Shown here in pieces: positions 5,794 through 12,198 of a stretch of DNA of 39,932 nt (within the stretch, counting starts at the first letter, position 1; each line of letters starts with the position of its first letter). The stretch comes from a virus: IMG/VR virus record IMGVR_UViG_3300044638_001389, positions 1-39,932 of that record; one strand, 5' to 3'. The translations under genes and the position numbers were made by a program. A model generated the notes under the pieces. That model searched no databases. It was not told where the DNA came from and worked only from the letters and a program-made list of their open reading frames with translations.

Positions 5794-5863
5794 AGGTTAG
5801 AGGTAGCAGGGTTTTGGTTCTCTCCTTGTTCCTGCTCCTCTAATCTACTTAACAAGGGAGAAC
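5794..5863 (+). promoter_or_regulatory. Bistable RNA switch over the nuclease ribosome site
   Basis: Two long helices compete. Helix A pairs 5794-5810 with 5831-5846 (16 pairs, one bulged T at 5804, one G:U) and leaves the ribosome site free. Helix B pairs 5817-5830, which lies inside the 20-nt loop of helix A, with 5851-5863, the ribosome-site region AACAAGGGAGAAC (13 pairs, one bulged T at 5823). Helix B fully buries AAGGGAG just before the ATG at 5865. With only 4 nt between 5846 and 5851 the two cannot coexist as a pseudoknot, so they are alternatives. The trigger is unknown. Confidence 0.6.
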
Positions 5864-5864
5864 T

Positions 5865-6638
5865 ATGACAGTAGAAATAACAAGAGATAGATACGGTAGA
5901 CCTATGGTAGTGCCACCTAAGGGTGGCAAAGCAGTACCATACACACGCACTACTACAGTTGCAGGTTCATTAGATGATGGCACTGCATTAGTAGCATGGA
6001 AGTTACGCATGGCTGCAGCAGGATTAACATTGCGTCCTGACCTACTGTTGGCTGCAAGTGCAGCGAGAGACAACAAGTTAGAGATGGATAAGTTAGTTGA
6101 AGATGCAATGGAAGCAGCAGGTGCAACAGCACAGGCTACTATAGGTACAGCCATACACACACTGACAGAAAAGCACGACAAAGGTGAAGACCTTGGCGTG
6201 ATACCAGAAGATTATGTTGCAGACATACAGGCGTATGCTGATGCAACTAAACACTTTAACAATGTATTCATTGAACAGTTTTGTGTGCTAGATAAGTACA
6301 AGATTGCTGGCACACCTGACCGCATAGTTGAATACAAAGGTGAGTTGTTTATCTCTGACCTAAAGACAGGCAGTATCTCGTATCCAAACAAGATTGCTAT
6401 GCAGTTAGCCGTGTATGCGCACGGCCTGCCGTATGACCCTGCCACGGCAGTCCGTGGTAGTTGGGGTGGTGTCAACCAAGATAAGGGAATCATTGTCCAT
6501 CTACCAGCAGGTAGTGGTAAATGTGAACTGCATTTCGTTGACATCAAACAAGGTTGGAAAGGTATAGAGTTAGCAATGAAAGTCCGTACCTTCAGAGATG
6601 GAAAAAAATCCCTAGTAACATCTATTCAAGGAGAATAA
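5865..6638 (+). CDS. RecB/Cas4-like PD-(D/E)XK exonuclease
   Basis: A 257-aa protein. IGTAIHTLTEKHDKG (about 93-107) carries the early His of the RecB-nuclease fold, AGTPDRIV (148-154) has D152, ISDLKTG (163-169) has D165 and K167, and MQLAVYA (179-185) gives the Q-x3-Y motif IV. This is the full PD-(D/E)XK set of Cas4/RecB-like phage exonucleases, which process DNA ends in recombination and repair. It is followed by a zinc-site protein, a RecA/DnaB-like ATPase and a resolvase-like gene, giving a replication/recombination block. AAGGGAG supports the start at 5865, and that site is embedded in a predicted RNA switch. Tandem GCCGT/ACGGC hairpins lie inside the gene at 6408-6457. Confidence 0.85.
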   Translation: MTVEITRDRYGRPMVVPPKGGKAVPYTRTTTVAGSLDDGTALVAWKLRMAAAGLTLRPDLLLAASAARDNKLEMDKLVEDAMEAAGATAQATIGTAIHTLTEKHDKGEDLGVIPEDYVADIQAYADATKHFNNVFIEQFCVLDKYKIAGTPDRIVEYKGELFISDLKTGSISYPNKIAMQLAVYAHGLPYDPATAVRGSWGGVNQDKGIIVHLPAGSGKCELHFVDIKQGWKGIELAMKVRTFRDGKKSLVTSIQGE

Positions 6639-7103
6639 ATGGCAAGTACCGAAGCACCTATCAGCATCACAGTTAAGACAGCAGCAGGTTCTCTTGTTAC
6701 TGTTCGCGCCGAAAGCGGTGAAGGACTAGACCAAGTAGTAGCCCTATCACTAGCATCGCTATCATCAGCAGTACATGAGTTAGAAGCAGCAGTCAAGCCT
6801 AACAACACAGCGGTACCACCTAACCCACAAATGGCAGCAATTGCTACATCATTCGGTGCAACAGATGTTGTTACACACACAGCACCGTTTGTTCCAGCAG
6901 CATACGCTAATGTAACTGATGGTCAGCGTGTATGTCCTCACGGTACAATGACACGCATCCATGGATTAACAGGTAAGTTTGGCCCATACAAGGGCCACTT
7001 CTGTCCTGCTAAGCAGGGTGACATGACTAAGTGCACCACTCAATACATCAAAGCGAATCAACCAGAATGGAATAGTTTCCAAGCCGACCAAACAAAGGCA
7101 TAA
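6639..7103 (+). CDS. Hypothetical protein with C-terminal zinc site
   Basis: A 154-aa protein. The N-terminal 50 residues form strands and a helix (ISITVKTAAGSLVTVRAESGEGLDQVV). A proline/alanine linker follows, and a C-terminal CPHG...GPYKGHFC...C segment (C99, H101, C122, C132) predicts a zinc-binding knuckle. AAGGAG precedes the ATG, which directly follows the nuclease stop. Proteins of this shape follow exonucleases in other actinophages, so it may be a DNA-binding partner of the nuclease; that role is inference. Confidence 0.75.
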   Translation: MASTEAPISITVKTAAGSLVTVRAESGEGLDQVVALSLASLSSAVHELEAAVKPNNTAVPPNPQMAAIATSFGATDVVTHTAPFVPAAYANVTDGQRVCPHGTMTRIHGLTGKFGPYKGHFCPAKQGDMTKCTTQYIKANQPEWNSFQADQTKA

Positions 7104-7919
7104 ATGAAAACATTACGCCGTAGTATAGGCAAGCCTGAAGTGGGGGGCGAACCACTCGCCCCTCCCTTCCAAGGGTTTCAAAGAGAAGGTATGATACTTA
7201 GACGCGCAGAGGTAACTGTAATTGCAGGTACACCTGGAGCAGGCAAGTCATCTATTGCATTACATATCGCAGCAAGACTAAAACAACCTACATTATATTT
7301 TTCTGCTGATACTAATGCACATACAATGGCTATGCGTTTGCTTGCTATGAAAGCAAAGATAACACAAGCACATGCTGAGTACATGCTCAAGACAGAACCA
7401 GCCAAAGCACAAGAGTTCTTGCGAGAGTTCTCTAATCTCTATTGGTCTTTCGAACCTAGCCCTACACTCAAAGATTTAGATGATGAAGTATCAGCATTTG
7501 AAACTATGTGGGGTAGAAGTCCAACGCTTATCGTAGTAGATAACCTTATGGACATAGCGATAGATGGACACGAAGAGTTTGCTGGCATGCGACAAGTAAT
7601 GAAAGAGTTGAAGTATCTTGCAAGAGATACTAACGCATGCGTATTAGTATTACATCATACTAAAGAAGGTGCACTAGGTTATCCATGTCAACCACGCTCA
7701 GCATTACAGGGCATGGTCTCTCAGATACCAGCAATGGTACTGACAGTAGGACAGATGATGCAGGGACAGGATGTATACCTATGTGTAGCACCTGTTAAGA
7801 ATCGTTACGGCAAAGCAGACCATAGCGGTAGCACATACATATCACTATCATTCGACCCAGCCTCTATGTATCTTGAAGATATAGTAAGAGACTACAGACA
7901 AGTGGAGATGACAACATAA
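7104..7919 (+). CDS. RecA/DnaB-like ATPase (replicative helicase candidate)
   Basis: A 271-aa P-loop ATPase. Walker A is GTPGAGKSS (42-50), Walker B is TLIVVDNLMD (141-150, D146), and a later LVLHHTKEG segment matches the sensor/H3-like region of RecA-DnaB-fold proteins. It lacks the N-terminal DnaB domain, as in short phage helicases. Upstream and downstream nuclease and primase genes support a role in loading or unwinding at the fork; a recombination ATPase is the alternative. The start follows the previous stop at once, and a strong GC-rich hairpin (7142-7164) lies just inside the coding sequence. Confidence 0.85.
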   Translation: MKTLRRSIGKPEVGGEPLAPPFQGFQREGMILRRAEVTVIAGTPGAGKSSIALHIAARLKQPTLYFSADTNAHTMAMRLLAMKAKITQAHAEYMLKTEPAKAQEFLREFSNLYWSFEPSPTLKDLDDEVSAFETMWGRSPTLIVVDNLMDIAIDGHEEFAGMRQVMKELKYLARDTNACVLVLHHTKEGALGYPCQPRSALQGMVSQIPAMVLTVGQMMQGQDVYLCVAPVKNRYGKADHSGSTYISLSFDPASMYLEDIVRDYRQVEMTT

Positions 7920-8062
7920 TGCCTAAATATAGAGTGACATACTCACAGTATAAAGTAAAAGTTATCCGTGCTTCTTCGTTAGCAATAGCAGAAGAACGCG
8001 CAAAGAAAGCAGAGACAGGACGCTGGGAACTAACAGAAGTTAGAGACGAACCTAACGAATGA
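7919..8062 (+). CDS. Small basic hypothetical protein (47 aa)
   Basis: A 47-aa ORF coupled to the ATPase gene by TAATG and overlapping the next start by 4 nt (ATGA). The product is MPKYRVTYSQYKVKVIRASS followed by a helix LAIAEERAKKAE and ends in RDEPNE. It has the same strand-then-helix layout seen in the products at 3394 and 5209. No family assigned. Confidence 0.6.
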   Translation: MPKYRVTYSQYKVKVIRASSLAIAEERAKKAETGRWELTEVRDEPNE

Positions 8063-8406
8063 GTAGCGCAGCCAAAGCGAAAGGCTCAGGGGCAGAGAGA
8101 GATGTAGTTAAGTATCTCAAGCAATGGTTCCCTTATGTAGACAGACGCTTGGCTGGTGCAACCCTAGATAAAGGTGACATCTCTGGTATACCTGGAGTTA
8201 CAATAGAGATTAAAAACCACGCCAAGATGGACTTGGCGGGGTGGACAGAAGAGTTAATAGTCGAGATGACTAATGACAAAGCATGGACAGGCGTAGTGTG
8301 GCACAAGCGTAAGGGTAGGGGAAGCCCTGAAGATTGGTACTGCACTATGCCTGGCTATGTGTATGTAGATTTATTAAGGAGAGCACTTGGACAAACCAAA
8401 GATTGA
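8059..8406 (+). CDS. Holliday-junction-resolvase-like PD-(D/E)XK nuclease
   Basis: A 115-aa protein with KGSGAERDVVKYL (E13), RRLAGATLDKGDISGIPGVTIEIKNH (D40, E50-x-K52) and a C-terminal DLLRRAL helix. This arrangement of E, D and E-x-K is that of archaeal Hjc-like/phage resolvases in the PD-(D/E)XK fold, which cut branched DNA before packaging. It sits between the helicase-like and primase genes with short overlaps. A perfect 7-bp hairpin (8220-8238) lies inside the gene. Confidence 0.8.
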   Translation: MSSAAKAKGSGAERDVVKYLKQWFPYVDRRLAGATLDKGDISGIPGVTIEIKNHAKMDLAGWTEELIVEMTNDKAWTGVVWHKRKGRGSPEDWYCTMPGYVYVDLLRRALGQTKD

Positions 8407-8764
8407 AGAGTATCTCCACTACATAGGCGCCACCGTACCCGCTATGGGTAACGGTTGGCGCAAGATGAAGTGTCCGTTCCATTCTGATTCACATGCAAGT
8501 GCAGCAGTAAACTATGACAAAGGTGCATTCATATGTCATGGTTGTGGAGTTAAAGGTGATGTATACTCGCTCATAATGTACAAAGAAGGAGGCGATTTCC
8601 GTGAGGCTATCGAGTTCGCAGCGTCAGTTCTTACTACTGGCGACACAGCAATACGCAGCAAGGCTAGAACTAGCAACAGAGTATCTGTTAAGCCGTCATC
8701 TCTCGGTAGAAGAGGGCAACATCTTTCATCTGGGGGTGGTAGAAGACCCAATGCCAGGACATGA
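8387..8764 (+). CDS. Primase N-terminal part, CHC2 zinc-binding domain
   Basis: A 125-aa reading frame from TTG (AAGGAG 5 nt upstream). MKCPFHSDSHASAAVNYD and FICHGCGVKGD form a CHC2-type zinc ribbon, as in DnaG and T7 primases, followed by LIMYKEGGDFREAIEFA. After about residue 80 the frame loses primase character and ends in low-complexity SSGGGRRPNART. The TOPRIM half continues in the +1 frame (gene at 8601). Either the two halves are made separately, a programmed +1 shift joins them, or there is a sequencing indel. A very strong hairpin (8427-8461) lies near its start. Confidence 0.8.
   Translation: MDKPKIEEYLHYIGATVPAMGNGWRKMKCPFHSDSHASAAVNYDKGAFICHGCGVKGDVYSLIMYKEGGDFREAIEFAASVLTTGDTAIRSKARTSNRVSVKPSSLGRRGQHLSSGGGRRPNART
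8586..8603 (+). promoter_or_regulatory. Strong internal ribosome site deciding GTG start of primase TOPRIM part
   Basis: AAGGAGG at 8586-8592 lies exactly 8 nt before GTG at 8601, inside the zinc-domain reading frame. This is near-ideal Shine-Dalgarno spacing and better than most sites in the arm. It argues for independent initiation of the TOPRIM half, or could act as a stimulator of ribosomal frameshifting. Confidence 0.6.
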
Positions 8765-9239
8765 GCCATATAAAAACAGACTGGCTATCCCATACATCAC
8801 GCCATCAGGCGTAGTAGATATTAGATTCAGAGCCTTACTTCCAGAACAAGAACCAAAGTATCTAGGCTTAGTAGGTAGCAAGACAACTATGTTTAATACA
8901 CAAGCATTGTTTGCAGCAGATAGATACATATGTGTGACCGAAGGAGAGTTTGATTGCATCATGATGTCAGTCAAAATGCCACACCCAACAGTAGGTATAC
9001 CAGGGGCTAACAACTGGAAGCCCCATTATGCTAAACTATTAGATGACTTTGAAACAGTGATAGTACTAGCAGACGGAGACGCAGCAGGACTAGAGTTCGG
9101 CAAGAAGATAAGCAGAGAACTAGGCAATGTCAACATCATCAGCATGCCTGATGGTGAAGATGTAAACAGCATGATAATCAAGAAGGGGAGCGACTGGATA
9201 CATGAGCGAATCGAACAATGTATTTCCACCATTAGATGA
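8601..9239 (+). CDS. Primase C-terminal part, TOPRIM domain
   Basis: A 212-aa frame from GTG. ARLELATEYLLSRHLS and LGVVEDPMPGHEPYKNRLAIPYIT match the linker/RNA-polymerase-like region of phage DnaG-type primases. ICVTEGEFD (catalytic E of TOPRIM) and VIVLADGDAAGLEFG (the DxD motif) are the metal-binding TOPRIM elements. It is in the +1 frame relative to the zinc-domain gene and overlaps it by 164 nt; this frame is open from 8577. Zinc and TOPRIM parts are normally one polypeptide, so this is a split primase or a frameshift product. Confidence 0.8.
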   Translation: MRLSSSQRQFLLLATQQYAARLELATEYLLSRHLSVEEGNIFHLGVVEDPMPGHEPYKNRLAIPYITPSGVVDIRFRALLPEQEPKYLGLVGSKTTMFNTQALFAADRYICVTEGEFDCIMMSVKMPHPTVGIPGANNWKPHYAKLLDDFETVIVLADGDAAGLEFGKKISRELGNVNIISMPDGEDVNSMIIKKGSDWIHERIEQCISTIR

Positions 9240-9516
9240 TAGGTTTTGGGAGCATCTCAAACACATAGAGTTTTCTATTGGTATACCAATCTCAGAAACA
9301 AAGATGCTCAATATCCTAGGAGCACTAGAAGATATATATGTGGCACTGGCTAGAGATGACATAGAAGATGCAACCATGTGCCTCACGGCATTAGGTGCGC
9401 TGCTAGTAGCCTCCAAGTATGACAAAGCAGATGAAGTATGGGAAGAGTTGGTAGTTAAAGAAGCAATGCATAACTTCGACAAGCACTTGAAAGAAGTAAT
9501 AGATGAAGAATCCTAA
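9202..9516 (+). CDS. Helical hypothetical protein (104 aa)
   Basis: A 104-aa protein starting inside the end of the primase gene (38-nt overlap), with GGGGAG about 11 nt upstream. It is entirely helical and acidic (ILGALEDIYVALARDDIEDATMC, KYDKADEVWEELVVKEAM). No catalytic motif is visible. Overlaps with both neighbours show it is part of the replication operon. Confidence 0.7.
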   Translation: MSESNNVFPPLDDRFWEHLKHIEFSIGIPISETKMLNILGALEDIYVALARDDIEDATMCLTALGALLVASKYDKADEVWEELVVKEAMHNFDKHLKEVIDEES

Positions 9517-9820
9517 GAACGCATCACAGATTATGGATGAACTGTACTCAGTACTAGTACGCAAGCATGCTGACTACGGCCCACTGAACATATCAGGTGC
9601 ACCTGGTGGTGCCATGAATGGGCTACGAGTACGCATGTACGACAAACTTGCACGCCTTAACAACCTAGTAGATACAGGCGACACGCCGAACTACGAAAGT
9701 ATTGAAGATACCCTGATTGACCTAGCAAACTATGCCATAATAGGTTTACTAGTCCAACGTGGACAATGGGAAGGCGTACCTAATGGCGCAGCGAAGCAGA
9801 CGGATAGTAGTCCTCAGTGA
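9503..9820 (+). CDS. DUF1599-like (nucleotide modification-associated) protein
   Basis: A 105-aa protein with VRKHADYGPLNI, RVRMYDKLARLNNLV and ESIEDTLIDLANYAIIGLLV. This is the all-helical MazG/dUTPase-like fold of the DUF1599/nucleotide modification-associated domain 1 family, expected to act on nucleotides. It could help remodel the nucleotide pool or accompany modified-base synthesis, but no other base-modification enzyme is evident here. It overlaps its upstream neighbour by 14 nt and the metallophosphoesterase by 38 nt. Confidence 0.8.
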   Translation: MKNPKNASQIMDELYSVLVRKHADYGPLNISGAPGGAMNGLRVRMYDKLARLNNLVDTGDTPNYESIEDTLIDLANYAIIGLLVQRGQWEGVPNGAAKQTDSSPQ

Positions 9821-10532
9821 CCTACAAATTCCGTACCAAGACAACCGAATAGTAGACGCAACACTTCAATTCATCAGGGATTATAAACCAGATGAACTCT
9901 GGTGTGTAGGAGATGAACTAGATGCACCCGAACCTAGTCGTTGGAACAAAGGTATGGCGGGTGAATATGCAGAAACATTACAAGACAGTATAGATTTAAC
10001 GCACGAAACAATGGCTAGTTACCGTAAAGCATTAGGTAACAAGCCATTTGTCATTCAACGCAGCAATCATACTGACCGCATTGATACATACATACGCAAG
10101 TATGCACCAGCATTTCAATCACTTGATTCATTAAAGATTGAAACACTACTAGGCTACGACAAGTTGGGTATCACATACCTTCATAAGATGAAGGAACTAT
10201 TACCTGGTTGGGTAATGGCACACGGAGATGAAGGCGCACTTAACCGTGCACCTGGTGCTACTGCACTTAACTTAGCAAAACGACTAGGCAAATCAGTAGT
10301 GTGTGGACACACACATAGGGTTGGCTTACAACATGAGACATCAGGAATGTATGGAAAAACCAGTACTTTATACGGGTTAGAGGTCGGTCACATGATGGAT
10401 ATGTCACAGGCTCACTACTTAACATCAGGTTCTGCCAACTGGCAGCACGGCATAGGCATACTTGTAGAGACTAACCGCAAAGTTACTCCATTTGCAGTGC
10501 CTATCGTCAATGGTGAGGTACACATTCCCTAA
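9783..10532 (+). CDS. Calcineurin-like metallophosphoesterase
   Basis: A 249-aa protein with the family's motif series: VVLSDLQIP (D13; the usual His two residues on is Gln), CVGDELD (D44), RSNHTDR (Asn-His), MAHGDEG and CGHTHR. It is likely a metal-dependent phosphodiesterase or phosphatase acting on nucleotides or DNA 3' ends. GGAAGG 8 nt before the ATG at 9783 sets the start; the longer ORF from 9759 lacks one. It is coupled to the next gene by TAATG. Confidence 0.85.
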   Translation: MAQRSRRIVVLSDLQIPYQDNRIVDATLQFIRDYKPDELWCVGDELDAPEPSRWNKGMAGEYAETLQDSIDLTHETMASYRKALGNKPFVIQRSNHTDRIDTYIRKYAPAFQSLDSLKIETLLGYDKLGITYLHKMKELLPGWVMAHGDEGALNRAPGATALNLAKRLGKSVVCGHTHRVGLQHETSGMYGKTSTLYGLEVGHMMDMSQAHYLTSGSANWQHGIGILVETNRKVTPFAVPIVNGEVHIP

Positions 10533-11155
10533 TGTCTTACATTGAAAACTATAATTATTTAGTACAGCAACTCGCTAGTGAGTATGCCAAACGCTATACT
10601 ATGGTAGAGCGTGATGACATAGCACAGGAGATGTGGGTATGGTTTGTCGGTCATCCCCATAAGTACAAAGAATGGTCTGCACTAGAGCAGAAAGATTGCG
10701 ACAAAGTAATAGCAAAGTCATTACGCAACGCATCTCTTAAGTTTTGTGAACGGGAGAAGGCAAAGCATAGTGGCTACCAATCATCTGATTTATATTATTA
10801 TGATGCATCAGTAATAGAAGCGTTCTTACCTTCTATCATTGGTAACTCATATGAAATGCCAGCCAAGATACAAGACCTAAATGCTAATTCTGGCAGCAGT
10901 GTTCTTAGTGAAGGTAACAACTGGCTAACGTTACGCTCAGATATAGAAAAGGCTTACAACAAACTAAGTGAAGCCAAGCAGAATGTACTACGGCTACGCT
11001 TCAGCGTTGAGCAGCCTGACTGGACAGAGTTAAGCAAGGATATGGATAGCACACCAGATGGTGCGCGTATGAAAGTACAACGAGCAGTCAACTCTATTAT
11101 CAAAGTACTAGGTGGCTGGAAGCCATATAGAGATGATGATTCAACCAGTGTTTGA
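10532..11155 (+). CDS. Sigma-70-family-like transcription factor
   Basis: A 207-aa protein. YAKRYTMVERDDIAQEMWVWFV (about 18-40) resembles sigma region 2 (the DDIAQE core-binding helix), and AYNKLSEAKQNVLRLRFSVEQPDWTELSKDMDSTPDGARMKVQRAVNSI (about 140-190) resembles region 4 with its helix-turn-helix. The linker is long and Ser/Tyr-rich. It probably redirects host RNA polymerase, for example to late promoters, since no phage RNA polymerase is encoded. It lies just before FmdB- and WhiB-like genes, grouping three likely transcription regulators at the end of the early arm. Confidence 0.7.
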   Translation: MSYIENYNYLVQQLASEYAKRYTMVERDDIAQEMWVWFVGHPHKYKEWSALEQKDCDKVIAKSLRNASLKFCEREKAKHSGYQSSDLYYYDASVIEAFLPSIIGNSYEMPAKIQDLNANSGSSVLSEGNNWLTLRSDIEKAYNKLSEAKQNVLRLRFSVEQPDWTELSKDMDSTPDGARMKVQRAVNSIIKVLGGWKPYRDDDSTSV

Positions 11156-11330
11156 CCTTCAAGGTGAGCCTACCTTTGCCTGCATATGCGGGTGTAAGAT
11201 GTTCAAGGTCATAGTCATGTGGGACGAAAAAACCAGAGCAGTTGGCTGGTATGATTTAAAACAAGAATGCATTGAGTGCGGTACATTAACTACCGCACCA
11301 ACGGAGATAGACGGAGACGACTGTGCCTAA
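11133..11330 (+). CDS. Small zinc-ribbon protein (65 aa)
   Basis: A 65-aa protein. CICGCKMFKVIVMW and CIECGTL supply paired CxC/CxxC ligands separated by a beta-hairpin, a typical zinc ribbon. The start may be ATG at 11133 or the adjacent ATG at 11136; the region overlaps the end of the sigma-like gene by 23 nt. It overlaps the FmdB gene by 8 nt. No specific family. Confidence 0.6.
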   Translation: MMIQPVFDLQGEPTFACICGCKMFKVIVMWDEKTRAVGWYDLKQECIECGTLTTAPTEIDGDDCA

Positions 11331-11484
11331 CTACGACTTCAAATGTGAAACATGTAATACAATACTTGAAGTGCAAGACCCAGCACCACTGCCATGTACC
11401 TTGTGTGGCAACACAATGGTACGCATCTGGACATCTACTGCCGTAAAGTTTAACGGCAGTGGATTCTATTCAACAGGAGGATAA
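11323..11484 (+). CDS. FmdB-family zinc-ribbon protein
   Basis: A 53-aa ORF from GTG with GGAG 6 nt upstream. PNYDFKCETC, LPCTLCGNTMVRIWTS and AVKFNGSGFYSTGG follow the FmdB family closely: an N-terminal Y-x-F/Y-x-C-x2-C, a second CxxCG and the conserved FxGSGFY tail. FmdB proteins are small putative regulators. Its stop is followed at once by WhiB with an overlapping AGGAGG site. An 8-bp hairpin (11437-11460) lies inside the gene. Confidence 0.75.
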   Translation: MPNYDFKCETCNTILEVQDPAPLPCTLCGNTMVRIWTSTAVKFNGSGFYSTGG

Positions 11485-11745
11485 ATGTATAAACCCAGTG
11501 ACACACCTAATTGTGAGTCAACAGATACTGACTTGTTCTTTGTACCAGAAGGACAAGGCACATACCCTGAATTAAAAGCACTTAAAAAGATTTGCGGGTC
11601 ATGTATAGTACAAAAAGAATGTCTTGACTATGCAATGAAGTACAGTGTGATGGGTTACTGGGGTAATACTACTGAGAATCAACGCCACAAAATGCGGCGA
11701 CAACTTAATATCGAACCAATACCAATGTATCTAACATACAAGTAG
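11485..11745 (+). CDS. WhiB-family Fe-S transcriptional regulator
   Basis: An 86-aa protein with the four WhiB cysteines C10, C37, C40 and C46 (C...CxxC-x5-C), which bind a [4Fe-4S] cluster. The turn YWGNTTENQRHKMRRQ follows, matching the G-[VI]-WGGT-x-R-x-R motif and basic tail. WhiB proteins bind region 4 of the principal sigma factor and alter promoter choice. AGGAGG 4 nt upstream gives strong translation. It is diagnostic of an actinobacterial host and, with the sigma-like and FmdB genes, suggests control of the early-to-late switch or host shut-off. Confidence 0.9.
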   Translation: MYKPSDTPNCESTDTDLFFVPEGQGTYPELKALKKICGSCIVQKECLDYAMKYSVMGYWGNTTENQRHKMRRQLNIEPIPMYLTYK

Positions 11746-11753
11746 GAGGAACT

Positions 11754-11912
11754 ATGGAACTATATATTAGCATAGCACTAGGTATCATGCTAGGAGAACT
11801 AGGCAAGGAACTTATCTATCGAATCCAGAATCTATGGTGGTCTTTTAGAAACCGTAACAAACTTAAGCCTGACTTCTTCAACTGGGACACTGAAGAACTA
11901 CTAGAGAAATAA
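11754..11912 (+). CDS. Small membrane-associated protein (52 aa)
   Basis: A 52-aa ORF with AGGAGG 5 nt before ATG. The N-terminal 22 residues (ELYISIALGIMLGELGKELI) are hydrophobic and may insert in the membrane, followed by the basic stretch WWSFRNRNKLKPD and an acidic end. It is the last gene of the rightward arm; its stop lies at the base of the convergent terminator. No family. Confidence 0.65.
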   Translation: MELYISIALGIMLGELGKELIYRIQNLWWSFRNRNKLKPDFFNWDTEELLEK

Positions 11913-11955
11913 AAAAAGAACCCCACTCCCTGTGTCAATACAGGGTAGTGGGGTC
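11911..11955. terminator. Bidirectional terminator at the convergence of both arms
   Basis: ACCCCACTCCCTGT (11920-11933) pairs with ACAGGGTAGTGGGGT (11940-11954) with one bulged A at 11947 and a 6-nt loop. A run of seven or more A on the left gives a proper U-tract for the leftward (late) transcript. On the right CTTCT gives a weak tract for the early transcript. It lies exactly between the last + gene and the last - gene. A second small GGGGC/GCCCC hairpin follows at 11969-11984. Confidence 0.85.
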
Positions 11956-11995
11956 TTCTAGTCTCTACGGGGCTGCTAGGCCCCTTAAAACGGTA

Positions 11996-12181
11996 TTACT
12001 TTGAACCGCGACCAAAATCTGTAGCGGATGGGTCTAGCCATTTAAGGACTGGACCAGCCACACCAGCAAGTGCAGCAGCAGCAAGAGTCTTTGGATTCGT
12101 CTCGCCAGTCATATAGATAGCCACTACCGCAGCAGCGGCAGCACGGAACCAAGTAAGTGCTAGTTGTTTGAATTGCTCCAT
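11996..12181 (-). CDS. Holin-like small membrane protein
   Basis: A 61-aa protein. Two hydrophobic segments (FRAAAAAVVAIYMTG and LAAAALAGVAGPVLKWL) are separated by a short ETNPKT turn, with the C-terminal tail LDPSATDFGRGSK. This shape is common among putative holins of actinophages. AGGAGG upstream of the ATG gives strong expression. It is the last gene of the late arm, directly downstream of the endolysin, so it likely forms the pore that releases the endolysin. Confidence 0.75.
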   Translation of the reverse strand: MEQFKQLALTWFRAAAAAVVAIYMTGETNPKTLAAAALAGVAGPVLKWLDPSATDFGRGSK

Positions 12182-12198
12182 TATATCCTCCTATAGGA

